Below are positions 16,573-24,919 of a stretch of DNA of 34,399 nt, in pieces. The stretch lies in NCBI GenBank assembly GCA_029560455.1, contig JAKQKW010000356.1:1-34399 (forward strand), in the 5' to 3' direction. Under the pieces are notes generated by a model. That model saw nothing but the letters and a program-made list of their open reading frames with translations. It ran no database searches and was not told the DNA's origin. Every line of letters begins with the position of its first letter. The first letter of the stretch is position 1. The stretch comes from Candidatus Rifleibacteriota bacterium (lineage in GTDB: Bacteria > Riflebacteria > Ozemobacteria > Ozemobacterales > Ozemobacteraceae). A program made the position numbers and the translations under genes.

Positions 16573-17217
16573 ATGGAAAAAATCTTCTTGATCGACCTGT
16601 TTGTAAGTGGTGGCCCGGTAATGATTCCGATCGCTCTTTGTTCAGTTTTTGCACTGGCAATCGTTATCGAACGTGCCCGTTTCTATATGCGCAACCCCAA
16701 TAATTCAGCCGCATTCATGAAGAAGGTCAAAGGCGCACTTGCCGCCCGCAACTTCTTCGATGCGATGAAAATCTGCCGCGCCGAGAACACCCCGCTCGCC
16801 AATGTAATCGCCGCCGGTCTCGACAATGCTGATCTTGGCCGCGAACATCTTCTCGACACCATGCGCCAGGAAGCCATGGTGCAGGTTAAGAAATACGAAC
16901 GCCACCTCGGCAAACTCTCGACGATCGCCAGCATCAGTCCGCTGCTCGGCCTGACCGGCACAGTTACCGGTATGATTTCAGCCTTCAGCGTCATCTCGAC
17001 CGTGGGTATCGGTGACCCGACCGCCCTGGCCGGTGGTATCTCTGAAGCTCTCTACACAACCGCCGCCGGTCTGCTGGTTGGTATTCCGGCTCTTGTCGCT
17101 TTCAACTGGTGCGAAGCAAAAAGCGTTGAATTCATCGAACAGGTTGAAATGCACTCTCTCGACCTGGCCAACCAGGTAACCGCGATGGAGGTCAGCCTTG
17201 AAAAAGTTGCTGCCTGA
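16573..17217 (+). CDS. exbB: ExbB/TolQ/MotA-family proton channel protein
   Basis: 214-residue inner-membrane protein of the proton-driven motor that powers TonB. A first membrane segment lies at ~13-33 (GPVMIPIALCSVFALAIVIER). The conserved C-terminal region contains ISPLLGLTGTVTGMISAF (~118-135) and GGISEALYTTAAGLLVGIPALV, the family signature for the two channel helices. Its AGGAGG site lies 8 nt before the ATG. It follows the barrel gene by 25 nt, and its 3' end overlaps exbD by 20 nt. TolQ is the close alternative, but the neighbours (a TonB protein, no TolA/TolB/Pal) favour ExbB. Confidence 0.93.
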   Translation: MEKIFLIDLFVSGGPVMIPIALCSVFALAIVIERARFYMRNPNNSAAFMKKVKGALAARNFFDAMKICRAENTPLANVIAAGLDNADLGREHLLDTMRQEAMVQVKKYERHLGKLSTIASISPLLGLTGTVTGMISAFSVISTVGIGDPTALAGGISEALYTTAAGLLVGIPALVAFNWCEAKSVEFIEQVEMHSLDLANQVTAMEVSLEKVAA

Positions 17218-17611
17218 TAAAAAGAAAAGCAAGCCCCAGATTGTCGTAACCAATCTGATCGACGTCATTCTGCTGCTCGTGTTCTTCTTCATGATCACCA
17301 GTTCTTTCGCCCGCAATCAGGAAAAACTGCCGGTGAACGTGCCGAAAGCCTCGAGCGCCACCACCATGGAAACCGACAACATGACCGTTCAGATTGCCAA
17401 AAACGGCCGTCTGTATGTATCTGGCAAACCGGTTGAAATGACCGATCTTACGACTTCGATCAAGACCTGGATCACCAATTCACCTGACCGCCCGGTTATG
17501 GTTGAAGCAGACAAAGATGCAAATTACGGTCGCATCGTTTTCGTTCTCGACGCTATCCGCAACGCCGGGGCCGTGAATATCGGCCTGGCAACCAGACCCG
17601 AAATGAAGTAA
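17198..17611 (+). CDS. exbD: ExbD/TolR-family biopolymer transport protein
   Basis: 137 residues with one N-terminal membrane helix and a periplasmic domain, the stator partner of ExbB. Asp22 in [14 protein letters not shown] is the proton-carrying aspartate expected in this helix. The start is TTG 17198, supported by GGAGG 6 nt upstream inside exbB. The 20-nt overlap suggests translational coupling. The periplasmic part ([23 protein letters not shown]) matches the family. It is followed 4 nt later by tonB. Confidence 0.93.
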   Translation: MKKLLPDKKKSKPQIVVTNLIDVILLLVFFFMITSSFARNQEKLPVNVPKASSATTMETDNMTVQIAKNGRLYVSGKPVEMTDLTTSIKTWITNSPDRPVMVEADKDANYGRIVFVLDAIRNAGAVNIGLATRPEMK

Positions 17612-17615
17612 AACC

Positions 17616-18635
17616 ATGAAACTCCTGAAAAAACTCAAAGCCGAAAATGTTGAAGGAATGGAAGAGCTGCAGCTTTCCGTTCTTCTGCATCTTTCACTTC
17701 TGCTGGCCCTCTCAGCTTTCTTTGCCTGGCGCTCCGTCAGTGCTGAACCGCTGCAGAAACCGGTAGTGCCCGTTAAGCTTATCGCTCCGGTCAATAAACC
17801 GCGCGTCGGTTCTGGCCAGGAACAGAAAAAGGAAACGGGCGCAAAGAAGTCTGCCGGCAGCGAAAACAGGGTTAACAAAGCCAAACAGAAGAACACGGTC
17901 AAAAAAGACACCAAACCAAAATCTGCAGTAAAACCCGAAAGCACCAACCCGAAACCGGCAGCTCCCAAAGTTGAAACTCCGGCTCCAGTTGCCACACAGG
18001 TTAACGACAGCCCGATCGTTTCAGAAACCCCGGTCGACACCACTAAACCCTCGGTCGTTCAGGAAACCACAACTACCGATGCCCCGGTCAGACCAACTCA
18101 CACTGTTCCTTCGTTTGAAGCTCTGAGTCATCTCAGCCTCGACAAGAGCAGCGCCAGTGACCCGACCCCTGACCTCACCGGCCCGCTGACCAGCGGTCAG
18201 CCTGACATGCTGATGCCAGACTCGATGCTGGCTGACGAGAAAAATACTGCCAATCCCGAAGATTTTATGCCTGCTCCGACCGGAACTGAAGATGGCAAGG
18301 TTGACAATGGCGCCGGCGTCTTCGAAATCGGTTCGATCGAATCGTTTGGTGGCAGCGGCGAACGCTTCAGCCCGCCTTCGATTCTTACCAGAGTATTACC
18401 TGATTACCCGGCATGGGCTCGCAAGAGCGGCGTGCATGGTAATGCAGTCTATCGTGTTCTGATTCAGCGCAGCGGCACTGTCGGTGACGTTGTAACCATG
18501 AGTTCGACCATTGACCCTAAACTGGCCATCAATGGCGCTCAGGCGCTGAGACGCTGGGTATTCTCACCGGTTCTCAACAATGGCGAGCCGAAAGAAACCT
18601 GGGTAAAAATCACCGTGCAGTATTCGCTTAACTGA
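17616..18635 (+). CDS. tonB: TonB-family energy transducer
   Basis: 339 residues. An N-terminal membrane helix (~20-41, [17 protein letters not shown]) is followed by a long Lys/Pro/Thr-rich spacer (~45-240) that would span the periplasm. A C-terminal TonB domain (~250-339) shows the typical [40 protein letters not shown] and the final [10 protein letters not shown]. The spacer is longer than in E. coli TonB. It is the last gene of the barrel-exbB-exbD-tonB cluster and is followed by a hairpin terminator. It should carry proton-motive energy to the TonB box of the barrel protein or of other receptors. Confidence 0.93.
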   Translation: MKLLKKLKAENVEGMEELQLSVLLHLSLLLALSAFFAWRSVSAEPLQKPVVPVKLIAPVNKPRVGSGQEQKKETGAKKSAGSENRVNKAKQKNTVKKDTKPKSAVKPESTNPKPAAPKVETPAPVATQVNDSPIVSETPVDTTKPSVVQETTTTDAPVRPTHTVPSFEALSHLSLDKSSASDPTPDLTGPLTSGQPDMLMPDSMLADEKNTANPEDFMPAPTGTEDGKVDNGAGVFEIGSIESFGGSGERFSPPSILTRVLPDYPAWARKSGVHGNAVYRVLIQRSGTVGDVVTMSSTIDPKLAINGAQALRRWVFSPVLNNGEPKETWVKITVQYSLN

Positions 18636-18662
18636 TCAGAACCTTATTAAGCACCTTACTTA

Positions 18663-18699
18663 CCGCTGCAGCCAACCCGACTGCAGCGGCTTGCTTTTA
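18663..18699 (+). terminator. Probable terminator after tonB
   Basis: CCGCTGCAG (18663-18671) pairs with CTGCAGCGG (18681-18689) around a 9-nt loop and is followed by CTTGCTTTT. The U-tract is interrupted but acceptable. Confidence 0.65.
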
Positions 18700-18720
18700 G
18701 TCGCTTCGCTGCGTTAGAAT
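18691..18720 (+). promoter_or_regulatory. Possible promoter of the cyclophilin gene
   Basis: TTGCTT (18691-18696), an 18-bp spacer and TAGAAT (18715-18720) lie 33 bp before the ATG at 18753. The -35 match is modest, and the element overlaps the tail of the preceding terminator. Confidence 0.4.
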
Positions 18721-18752
18721 ACGCCACAGCAAATCTAATTTCAGGAGCATTT

Positions 18753-19316
18753 ATGTTGAATTACATTCTGATCGCACTGCTCGCTATTGCACCGATGGCC
18801 ATGGCCCAGGTCCCCGAAGGTGTCACCCTCGAAAAGGCTACCAACCCGCTGATTAAAATCACCACAGCCAAAGGTGAAATGGTTCTCGAACTCTACCCCG
18901 ATGTCGCCCCGAAACATGTTGAAAGCATGCTGAACCTGATTCGCAAAGGTTTTTACAACGGTCTGGCATTTCATCGCGTTGTTCCGGGTTTTGTAATTCA
19001 GGGCGGCTGCCCCAATTCAAGAGAAGGCGCAAGCGGCATGCCCGGCACCGGTGATGCCGGCTACAAACTCAACGCCGAATTCAACGCCCGCAAGCATCTC
19101 AAAGGCACTCTGGCAATGGCCCGCGCCGCCGACCCGAACTCAGCCGGCTGCCAGTTCTATATCTGCCTCGATGCTATTCCGCATCTCGATGGTCAGTACA
19201 CGGTTTTTGGCCAGGTCGTAAAAGGCCATGACGTGCCCGAAAAAGTCGCGGCCAATGATCGCATGGAAATCACCATCCTGCAGGACATGGCTGCTTCAGC
19301 CACCGTCGCTCCCTGA
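18753..19316 (+). CDS. Periplasmic peptidyl-prolyl cis-trans isomerase, cyclophilin type
   Basis: 187 residues with a signal peptide (MLNYILIALLAIAPMAMA, cut before QVPEG). The cyclophilin core follows: FHRVVPGFVIQGGCP with the catalytic Arg, the MARAADPNSAGCQFYICL active-site strand, and LDGQYTVFGQVVKGHDV. It would speed proline isomerisation during folding in the periplasm. GGAGCATTT precedes the ATG. Bacterial PpiA is the functional analogue; I leave the symbol blank because several paralogue types exist. It is monocistronic or weakly coupled to murB through the 71-nt hairpin-bearing spacer. Confidence 0.93.
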   Translation: MLNYILIALLAIAPMAMAQVPEGVTLEKATNPLIKITTAKGEMVLELYPDVAPKHVESMLNLIRKGFYNGLAFHRVVPGFVIQGGCPNSREGASGMPGTGDAGYKLNAEFNARKHLKGTLAMARAADPNSAGCQFYICLDAIPHLDGQYTVFGQVVKGHDVPEKVAANDRMEITILQDMAASATVAP

Positions 19317-19336
19317 CGCAAACAGCTAAGGCCCGG

Positions 19337-19375
19337 GCGGTCTTTGCCCGATAGTTTCTATAGGGTAAAGACCGC
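19337..19375 (+). promoter_or_regulatory. Hairpin directly abutting the murB ribosome binding site
   Basis: GCGGTCTTTGCCC (19337-19349) pairs with GGGTAAAGACCGC (19363-19375) through 13 pairs, one of them G-U. The stem ends one base before the murB Shine-Dalgarno GGAGG (19377-19381). No U-tract follows, so a terminator is unlikely. A translational control or RNA-processing structure is plausible. Confidence 0.55.
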
Positions 19376-19387
19376 CGGAGGTTACAA

Positions 19388-20326
19388 ATGCAATTTTCGC
19401 CTGAACTGATCCAGAAAAATGTTCCGCTGAAGAGTCTCGTCACCTTCAAACTGGGTGGCCCGGCTGAGTATTTTTATACGGCCGACAACAGTGAAAGCCT
19501 GCGGGCTGCCGTTGAATGGGCCCGGCAGCAGAAAATGCCACTGTTCATTCTCGGCGGCGGTTCGAATCTGGTAGTTTCAGACGCTGGCCTCGAAGGCCTG
19601 GTGATTCACAACCGCTGTATGGAAGTCAACAGCGTTGACACAGAAAAGCACCAGATCGACATCTCATCAGGCTACGACTTTGAATATCTTGTTGAACTGG
19701 CCCAGAGACACGGACTTGCCGGCACCGAATCATTTGCCGGTATTCCGGGCAGTATCGGCGGCGCCATTTACGGCAACGCCGGCGCTTATGGCCGCTGCAT
19801 CGCTGATGTTCTCATCGACGCCCGCGTTCTCTGCCCGGATGGCAGCATTCAGACTGTTGACAATTCTTTTTTCGGCTTCGACTACCGCACCAGCCGGCTC
19901 AAAACTGACCCACACATCATTCTCAGCGCCAGATTTCAGCTCGAAGCCGGTAATGCCGACGAGATCAAGGCGAAAATGGATGATATCGTTGCACAGCGCC
20001 ACAGCAAGCACCCGCCCTACGAAATCGGCTGCGCCGGTTCGTTTTTTAAAAACCTGCCACCACTGCCGGGTGAAGATCGCCGCCGCGCTGCCGGGGCAGT
20101 TCTTGAGCAGGCCGGGGCTAAAAAAATGTCATGTGGTGGCGCGTCGGTTTTCGAAAAACACGCCAACTTTATCATCAATACCGGTAATGCTACTGCCAGC
20201 GATGTTAAAAACCTGGCTGCCATGCTTAAAGACAAAGTCAAAAAAGAATTCGGCATCGAACTTTGCGAAGAAGTTCTCTATGTCGGCCGCTGGCCTTCAG
20301 CTCAAGCCGCCACGCACAACCGTTAA
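19388..20326 (+). CDS. murB: UDP-N-acetylenolpyruvoylglucosamine reductase
   Basis: Flavoenzyme (EC 1.3.1.98) reducing UDP-GlcNAc-enolpyruvate to UDP-MurNAc in the cytoplasmic stage of peptidoglycan synthesis. At 312 residues it is of the short class. The FAD-binding region shows LVTFKLGGPAEYF (17-29), LGGGSNLVVSD (55-65) and GIPGSIGGAIYGNAGAYG (118-135). Catalytic residues are visible: Arg167 in YRTS, Ser218 in CAGSFFKN, and Glu295 in LCEEVLYVG. GGAGG lies 6 nt before ATG 19388. It is not embedded in a mur/dcw cluster here. A strong terminator follows 59 nt after the stop. Confidence 0.96.
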   Translation: MQFSPELIQKNVPLKSLVTFKLGGPAEYFYTADNSESLRAAVEWARQQKMPLFILGGGSNLVVSDAGLEGLVIHNRCMEVNSVDTEKHQIDISSGYDFEYLVELAQRHGLAGTESFAGIPGSIGGAIYGNAGAYGRCIADVLIDARVLCPDGSIQTVDNSFFGFDYRTSRLKTDPHIILSARFQLEAGNADEIKAKMDDIVAQRHSKHPPYEIGCAGSFFKNLPPLPGEDRRRAAGAVLEQAGAKKMSCGGASVFEKHANFIINTGNATASDVKNLAAMLKDKVKKEFGIELCEEVLYVGRWPSAQAATHNR

Positions 20327-20385
20327 TTTATCTGGTCTGGCAGACAGACTGGTTGGCAATCCTCTGGATATTCAGACAAGGCTTA

Positions 20386-20425
20386 AACTATAAAACCCCG
20401 TTGAGTTCAACGGGGTTTTATAGTT
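20386..20425. terminator. Bidirectional terminator between murB and the symporter gene
   Basis: A perfect 19-bp inverted repeat (20386-20404 with 20407-20425) contains ACCCCGTTGA and its complement with A- and T-rich outer arms (TATAAAA / TTTTATA). It serves the convergent genes ending at 20326 and 20446. Confidence 0.9.
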
Positions 20426-20445
20426 ATTATCGTTTTATCGATTAC

Positions 20446-21891
20446 TCAGCCTCGGTCACGGTCGGCAAGCATCTGCGGATATTTAGACTCGTAGTCACGC
20501 AGCATGTTGCTGGCTACGCCAGAAAGACCAATCAGAGCAAACAGATTTGGCAGTGCCATCAGCCCGTTTGCGAGGTCAGACATATTCCAGACGAGTTCGA
20601 GCGGCACGGCAGCCCCGACCGGTATAAGCAGAACATAGATCAGGCGGTAAGCAAACACAGCTTTTTTGGCTTTAATCGGGTTGGAATCGAACATATAGCG
20701 AACCGACCGGTCGCCATAATAGCTCCAGCCGACCATGGTTGTAAAAGTGAAGAACACCAGGCCCAGGCTGACGACATGATGGCCCCAGGCAACATTGTGC
20801 TTATAGGCAGCGGCGGTAAGTTCTGCACCTTTGAGGCCAGCAAAAATTGCAGCATCGGCCGGATTGAAATAACCGCTGGTGATGATTACCAGAGCAGTCA
20901 TAGTGCAGATGACAAGTGTGTCGATAAAAGGCTCAAGCAGAGCGACAAAACCTTCGCGTATCGGAACCGAGGTTTTGGCAGCCGCATGAGCGATCGGAGC
21001 GGAACCAAGACCTGCCTCATTCGAGAAGAGGCCTCTGGCAACACCCCAGCGCATCGCCTGCGAAACGGTATAACCGAGCACACCGCCGGCGGCTTCCTTC
21101 AAGCCGAGGGCCGAGCCGAAAATCATCTGAAAGGCTGGAATAATATTGGCCCGCTGTATGAAAAGTATGTAAAGCGAAGCAAGAACGTAGCCCAGTGCCA
21201 TAAACGGCACAACTTTGTCGGCAAAACTCGCAATTCGGCGAATGCCACCAAGAATGACCGCACCAACCAGTATGGCGATAGCAATGCCGATGGCAAATTT
21301 TACCGGGTCAGCGCCTTCACTCACCGGGCCCGCAGTCAGGCCTGCATCGGCAAGATAATTATGCAGCGGTGCCGCCACAGAATTTGCCTGCACCATATTA
21401 CCGATACCAAATGAGGCGACAAAGGTAAAAATTGCAAATAGCAGGCCCAACCAGGGCTTTTTCATGCCATCGCGCAGATAATACATCGGGCCGCCGGCAA
21501 CTTCGCCGTCGGCATCGATAGTGCGAAAGTTCATCGCCAGAGTGCAGCAGGTAAATTTAGTGCACATGCCGATAAACGCGCTCACCCACATCCAGAACAC
21601 TGCCCCGGGGCCACCGCTGGCAATTGCCGTGGCCACGCCGGCAATATTACCGGTGCCAACGGTTGCCGCCAGGGCCGTTGAAAGCGCCTGAAAATGGGTT
21701 ATTTCGCCTTTATCGTCGTGCTTGGCCCAACGACCCGAAATCAGTGACCAGGCATGCCCGAAAAAGCGAATCTGAACGAAACGCATGCGAATCGTCAGAA
21801 AAATGCCGGTTCCGACGATCAGAAACATCAGAAAGTAACCCCAGACAAAGCCATTAATCGTATCAACCAATCTGGCTAGTGCTTCCAACAA
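20446..21891 (-). CDS. Alanine/glycine:cation symporter (AGCS family)
   Basis: 481-residue inner-membrane transporter with about ten hydrophobic helices, typical of Na+- or H+-driven alanine/glycine uptake (AlsT/DagA family). Family landmarks are TGIFLTIRMRFVQIR (28-42), the Gly-rich ATVGTGNIAGVATAIASGGPG (~75-95), the FWMWVSAFIGM helix, AGGPMYYLRDG, and the signature GLGSAPIAHAAAKT (~295). GGAGG is 3 nt from TTG 21891 and 6 nt from a second in-frame TTG at 21888, so the true start may be 21888. It is transcribed alone; the substrate within the family is not resolved. Plus-strand ORFs over it (for example 20263-21414) are shadows. Confidence 0.93.
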   Translation of the reverse strand: MLEALARLVDTINGFVWGYFLMFLIVGTGIFLTIRMRFVQIRFFGHAWSLISGRWAKHDDKGEITHFQALSTALAATVGTGNIAGVATAIASGGPGAVFWMWVSAFIGMCTKFTCCTLAMNFRTIDADGEVAGGPMYYLRDGMKKPWLGLLFAIFTFVASFGIGNMVQANSVAAPLHNYLADAGLTAGPVSEGADPVKFAIGIAIAILVGAVILGGIRRIASFADKVVPFMALGYVLASLYILFIQRANIIPAFQMIFGSALGLKEAAGGVLGYTVSQAMRWGVARGLFSNEAGLGSAPIAHAAAKTSVPIREGFVALLEPFIDTLVICTMTALVIITSGYFNPADAAIFAGLKGAELTAAAYKHNVAWGHHVVSLGLVFFTFTTMVGWSYYGDRSVRYMFDSNPIKAKKAVFAYRLIYVLLIPVGAAVPLELVWNMSDLANGLMALPNLFALIGLSGVASNMLRDYESKYPQMLADRDRG

Positions 21892-22265
21892 ATACCTCCA
21901 TGGGCAAAACGAATTTTCTCAAATCTATTATCGGGAACAGTGCTTTTCTGCCGCAGCTTTTTTTCACAAATTTAAAGCTATTGCCAAAGCATTCTCAGAA
22001 CAACGTCGCCGCACCAAGGCTCCCTGCCTGATTGTGAAATTTTTCGCGACACCCTCGATCAACCTCAAAGTCGAATTGAGAATCAGGCCAATTATGTTTT
22101 CAAGGCTTAATTTTGCATTTGCGCTGAGCTGTTCAGCCCCGCCATCACATCCTGCAGTTGAACCGGACAACTTTTGTTTATGCACTATTTAGTAATTGCC
22201 GGGGGGTTGATTAAACGACGCGATTATCTTAGAATCGAGCATATATTCTTTACCAGGAGTAAACC
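21892..22265. other. Intergenic region between divergent genes
   Basis: 374 bases between the symporter start and the small membrane protein. It contains the promoter at 22207-22235 and presumably the symporter promoter. A 73-codon minus-strand ORF (21964-22185) has no ribosome site or recognisable motif. I see no RNA gene or repeat. Confidence 0.5.
22207..22235 (+). promoter_or_regulatory. Probable promoter of the small membrane protein gene
   Basis: TTGATT (22207-22212), a 17-bp spacer and TAGAAT (22230-22235) lie 30 bp before the ATG at 22266. Confidence 0.6.
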
Positions 22266-22463
22266 ATGACCGGCCAGGGTTCATCAGGCAATGTAATTGC
22301 AGCACTCGCCAGCTTTTTCATTCCCGGGCTTGGGCAGCTCATTCAGGGGCGCCCGTTTGCAGCCTTCTTTTACTTTGTTGGTCACTTGCTCCTCTGGATC
22401 ATCTTTCTCGGCTGGATAGTCAACCTGATTGCCGCTCTTGATGCCGCCTGGTACAGACCCTGA
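22266..22463 (+). CDS. Small membrane protein, TM2-like
   Basis: 65 residues. Two hydrophobic segments, ASFFIPGLGQLIQG (~15-28) running into AAFFYFVGHLLLWIIFLGWI, flank a short polar turn (GRPF), and the end is NLIAALDAAWYRP. The PGLGQ(L/I) motif is common in small membrane proteins related to the TM2 family, which have no agreed function. A clear AGGAG precedes the ATG by 6 nt, and a promoter lies just upstream, so the gene is very likely real. It may share transcripts with the CDF transporter 84 nt downstream, as no terminator separates them. Confidence 0.8.
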   Translation: MTGQGSSGNVIAALASFFIPGLGQLIQGRPFAAFFYFVGHLLLWIIFLGWIVNLIAALDAAWYRP

Positions 22464-22547
22464 TTTTGTTTTGCCGCTAATCTTTCCGAAGATCAGTTCG
22501 CAAAGACCTCTGGTCAGATCTTCATAAAATCTTTCTGGAGGCTTTTT

Positions 22548-23462
22548 ATGAACGATTCTTCTGCTGCTCCTGCGAATGTATCTCAACTTTCAACCGAAAC
22601 CGAAATAAGGCGGATAACGATCATCGGTCTGGCCGTCAACCTCTTCCTGACTCTCGGCAAGATTGTCATCGGGTTTATTGGCAACAGCAGCTCGGTAATT
22701 GCCGATGGCGTTCACAGCCTTTCTGACGCCTCGACCGACATCGCAGTCATCGTCGGCGTCAAATACTGGAACCAGCCACCGGATTCCTGCCATCCATACG
22801 GACATCGACGTATCGAGGCAATGATCTCAATTTTCATTGGCGCGGTTCTTGGCCTTGCTGGCCTCTTTCTTGGCTGGGGAGCAATCGAAAAATTTCATCA
22901 CGGGCTATACGTGGTTCCGGCAGGCATTACTCTCATCATTGCCATTATCTCGATTATTTCTAAAGAGTGGCTCTACCGCTGGACCGCGGAAGTCGGAAAA
23001 AGGGTTAAGTCTTCTGCAGTAATAGCCAATGCCTGGCATCATCGTAGCGACTGTCTGTCATCGATTCCTGTTGCGATCGCCATCAGCCTGGCAATGTATA
23101 ACCCGAAATGGGCCTTCATGGACCCGGTGGCCACACTTGCTGTCTCGGCCTTCATCATTCAGGCCGCCTGGAAAATCTGCAGCCCGTCACTGGCTGAACT
23201 TACCGATGCCGGAGCCGATGCCGGGGTTCTGAAAACCATCGAAACCATAGTATTGAAGGTAGATGGTGTCGAATCCGTGCATGCAGTGCGCTCGCGTTTT
23301 CACGGTTCAGGACTGCATGTGGATCTGCACATTCAGGTTGACGAAAACCTTACGGTGCGCGAAGGGCACACAATATCAGGCATCTGCAAGCGTCGCCTGC
23401 TCGATGAAGGGCCAGACATCGTCGACGTTCTCGTTCACATCGAGCCCTACGAACAACATTGA
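22548..23462 (+). CDS. Cation diffusion facilitator (CDF) metal efflux transporter
   Basis: 304 residues, the standard CDF length. Six-helix inner-membrane exporter exchanging divalent metal (Zn2+, Fe2+, Mn2+ or Co2+) for protons. The metal site is visible as His56-x3-Asp60 (HSLSD) in helix 2 and His164-x3-Asp168 (HHRSD) in helix 5. The HPYGHRRIE loop (82-90) is characteristic of the family, and a cytoplasmic ferredoxin-like domain (~215-300) ends HIEPYE. GGAGG lies 7 nt before ATG 22548. A His in the helix-2 site is often associated with zinc, but metal choice is not settled by sequence. An imperfect GAAGATC/GATCTTC repeat lies in the upstream gap; its role is unclear. Confidence 0.92.
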   Translation: MNDSSAAPANVSQLSTETEIRRITIIGLAVNLFLTLGKIVIGFIGNSSSVIADGVHSLSDASTDIAVIVGVKYWNQPPDSCHPYGHRRIEAMISIFIGAVLGLAGLFLGWGAIEKFHHGLYVVPAGITLIIAIISIISKEWLYRWTAEVGKRVKSSAVIANAWHHRSDCLSSIPVAIAISLAMYNPKWAFMDPVATLAVSAFIIQAAWKICSPSLAELTDAGADAGVLKTIETIVLKVDGVESVHAVRSRFHGSGLHVDLHIQVDENLTVREGHTISGICKRRLLDEGPDIVDVLVHIEPYEQH

Positions 23463-23535
23463 ATTGCCCGGCTGAAAAAAACGCGGCTTTATGTTATAAA
23501 ACAAGTATACCCACTCCTCAAGGAGCCAACTTTTT

Positions 23536-24702
23536 ATGAAGGATGCCCAGACCGAAGCCCCGGTGAGCGTTGTTTCGACCATTCGCTTCGACGACAACAC
23601 CCTGGGTCGGAAAAAGCGCGACGAGCTCAAAGCGCTTCTCGAAAGCTGCCGCGGCCAGAAGCATCTCGTCGTCATTCAGAATTACCCTGATCCAGATGCG
23701 ATTTCAACCGGTCTTGCGCACAGGGTTATCTCTGAAGCCCATGACATTCAGGTCGACATCATTTATGCCGGGATGATAAGTCATCCCGAGAATATCGCTC
23801 TTGTAAAGCTACTTGGTATAGAAATGCGCCGCTGGGAAAGCGGTCTTGATCTTTCGCAATATCAGGGTGCTGTCTTTGTCGACAACCAGGGCACCACCGC
23901 CGGGCCGATTGTCGATGCTCTGCAGGCTGCCAGAATTCCAGAACTGATCGTCGTTGATCATCATGAACTGCAAAACCGTCTCAAACCAGGGTTTTCTGAT
24001 ATCCGCAAGGTCGGAGCTACAGCCACCATCTTCGCAGATTATTTTCGTGAAGAACTGGTCACACTCGAACGGTCGAAAAAAGAACATATCATGGTTGCAA
24101 CTGCACTGATGCATGGGCTGAGAACCGACACCTGCGGATTTATCCGAGCCAATCCTGAAGATTTCCGAGCCGCTTCATTTCTCAGCAGATTTGTCGACAG
24201 CGATCTGCTGGCACAGATCACCAGCCAGGCCAGATCAAGACAGACAATGCAAATTATTCAGGAAGCCCTGGCCTCACGCACTATCAAAGAAAGTTTTTCT
24301 ATCGCCGGAATAGGCTATGTGCGCTGTGAAGACCGAGATGCCATACCGCAGGCCGCAGATTTTCTGCTCACTGAAGAAAATATTCACACCGCCATCGTAT
24401 TCGGCGTAATTGCCCAGGGTGATCAGGAAGAAGCGATCATTGGCTCGATGCGCACCTCAAGAATCACCATCGACCCTGATGAATTTTTAAAGGAAGTCTT
24501 TGGCAAAGCCTCGAACGGCCGGTATTTCGGCGGCGGTAAAAAAACTGCCGGTGGGTTCGAAATTCCGCTCGGCTTTCTCTCTGGAGGCAACGACAAAGAT
24601 TTTCGCGACATGAAATGGAAACTCTACAAGGCTCAGATCCTGCAGAAAATTCTCAACAAAATTGGCGCAAAGCCTGACGAAAAGATAATCGAAGATGAAT
24701 AA
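23536..24702 (+). CDS. DHH/DHHA1-family phosphoesterase (NrnA-like)
   Basis: 388-residue cytoplasmic protein. The DHH metal-binding motifs are in order: NYPDPDAIS (Asp52, Asp54), VDNQG (Asp116), VDHHE (141-143) and LRTDTCGF (Asp198), as in NrnA oligoribonucleases/pAp phosphatases. In the C-terminal DHHA1 part the usual GGGH signature reads FGGGKKTAGG (~331-340), with Lys in place of His, so substrate handling may differ. Candidate substrates are short RNA oligomers, cyclic dinucleotides or pAp; this is inference from the family. AAGGAG precedes the ATG by 11 nt. Its last 8 nt overlap the S4 protein gene, implying co-translation with a small cluster that also codes an E1-like and a ubiquitin-like protein. 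Confidence 0.9.
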   Translation: MKDAQTEAPVSVVSTIRFDDNTLGRKKRDELKALLESCRGQKHLVVIQNYPDPDAISTGLAHRVISEAHDIQVDIIYAGMISHPENIALVKLLGIEMRRWESGLDLSQYQGAVFVDNQGTTAGPIVDALQAARIPELIVVDHHELQNRLKPGFSDIRKVGATATIFADYFREELVTLERSKKEHIMVATALMHGLRTDTCGFIRANPEDFRAASFLSRFVDSDLLAQITSQARSRQTMQIIQEALASRTIKESFSIAGIGYVRCEDRDAIPQAADFLLTEENIHTAIVFGVIAQGDQEEAIIGSMRTSRITIDPDEFLKEVFGKASNGRYFGGGKKTAGGFEIPLGFLSGGNDKDFRDMKWKLYKAQILQKILNKIGAKPDEKIIEDE

Positions 24703-24919
24703 CAACAAATCTGTTCTGACTTTTGAATTAACCGAAGATTTTATCGAGCTGATCAAGCTTATCAAGTTCATGGGCCTCAGTGAAACCGGCGGACAGGCAA
24801 AACTGCTGGTCGAAAACGGCATGGTTAAAGTCGATGGCGAGGTTGAATCGCGTAAGCGCCGCAAGGTCCGCAAGGGTATGATCGTTACAGTCGGCGACGA
24901 AACCATAAAAGTTGTCTGA
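24695..24919 (+). CDS. S4-domain RNA-binding protein (YbcJ/YaaA-like)
   Basis: 74 residues forming almost exactly one S4 domain: FIELIKLIKFMGLSETGGQAK, then LVENGMVKVDGEVESRKRRKV and GMIVTVGDE. The family binds structured RNA, often the ribosome or tRNA. Its ATG overlaps the 3' end of the DHH gene (8 nt), and its TGA overlaps the ATG of the next gene by one base, so translation is probably coupled on both sides. Pairing with an RNA-degrading DHH protein hints at an RNA substrate, as inference. Confidence 0.88.
   Translation: MNNNKSVLTFELTEDFIELIKLIKFMGLSETGGQAKLLVENGMVKVDGEVESRKRRKVRKGMIVTVGDETIKVV

Noticed and set aside
17480..18043. 187-codon minus-strand ORF
   Set aside because: Antisense to exbD and tonB, and its Gly/Ser/Thr/Leu-rich composition reflects the tonB Pro/Lys-rich spacer read backwards.
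19540..19580. tRNA-like GGTTCGAATC segment
   Set aside because: It lies inside murB, coding for the GGGSN motif, with no cloverleaf around it.
20263..21414. 383-codon plus-strand ORF
   Set aside because: It overlaps the end of murB and runs antisense through the well-supported symporter gene and its terminator.
21964..22185. 73-codon minus-strand ORF in the intergenic gap
   Set aside because: No Shine-Dalgarno, no hydrophobic or domain pattern; it probably arises by chance.
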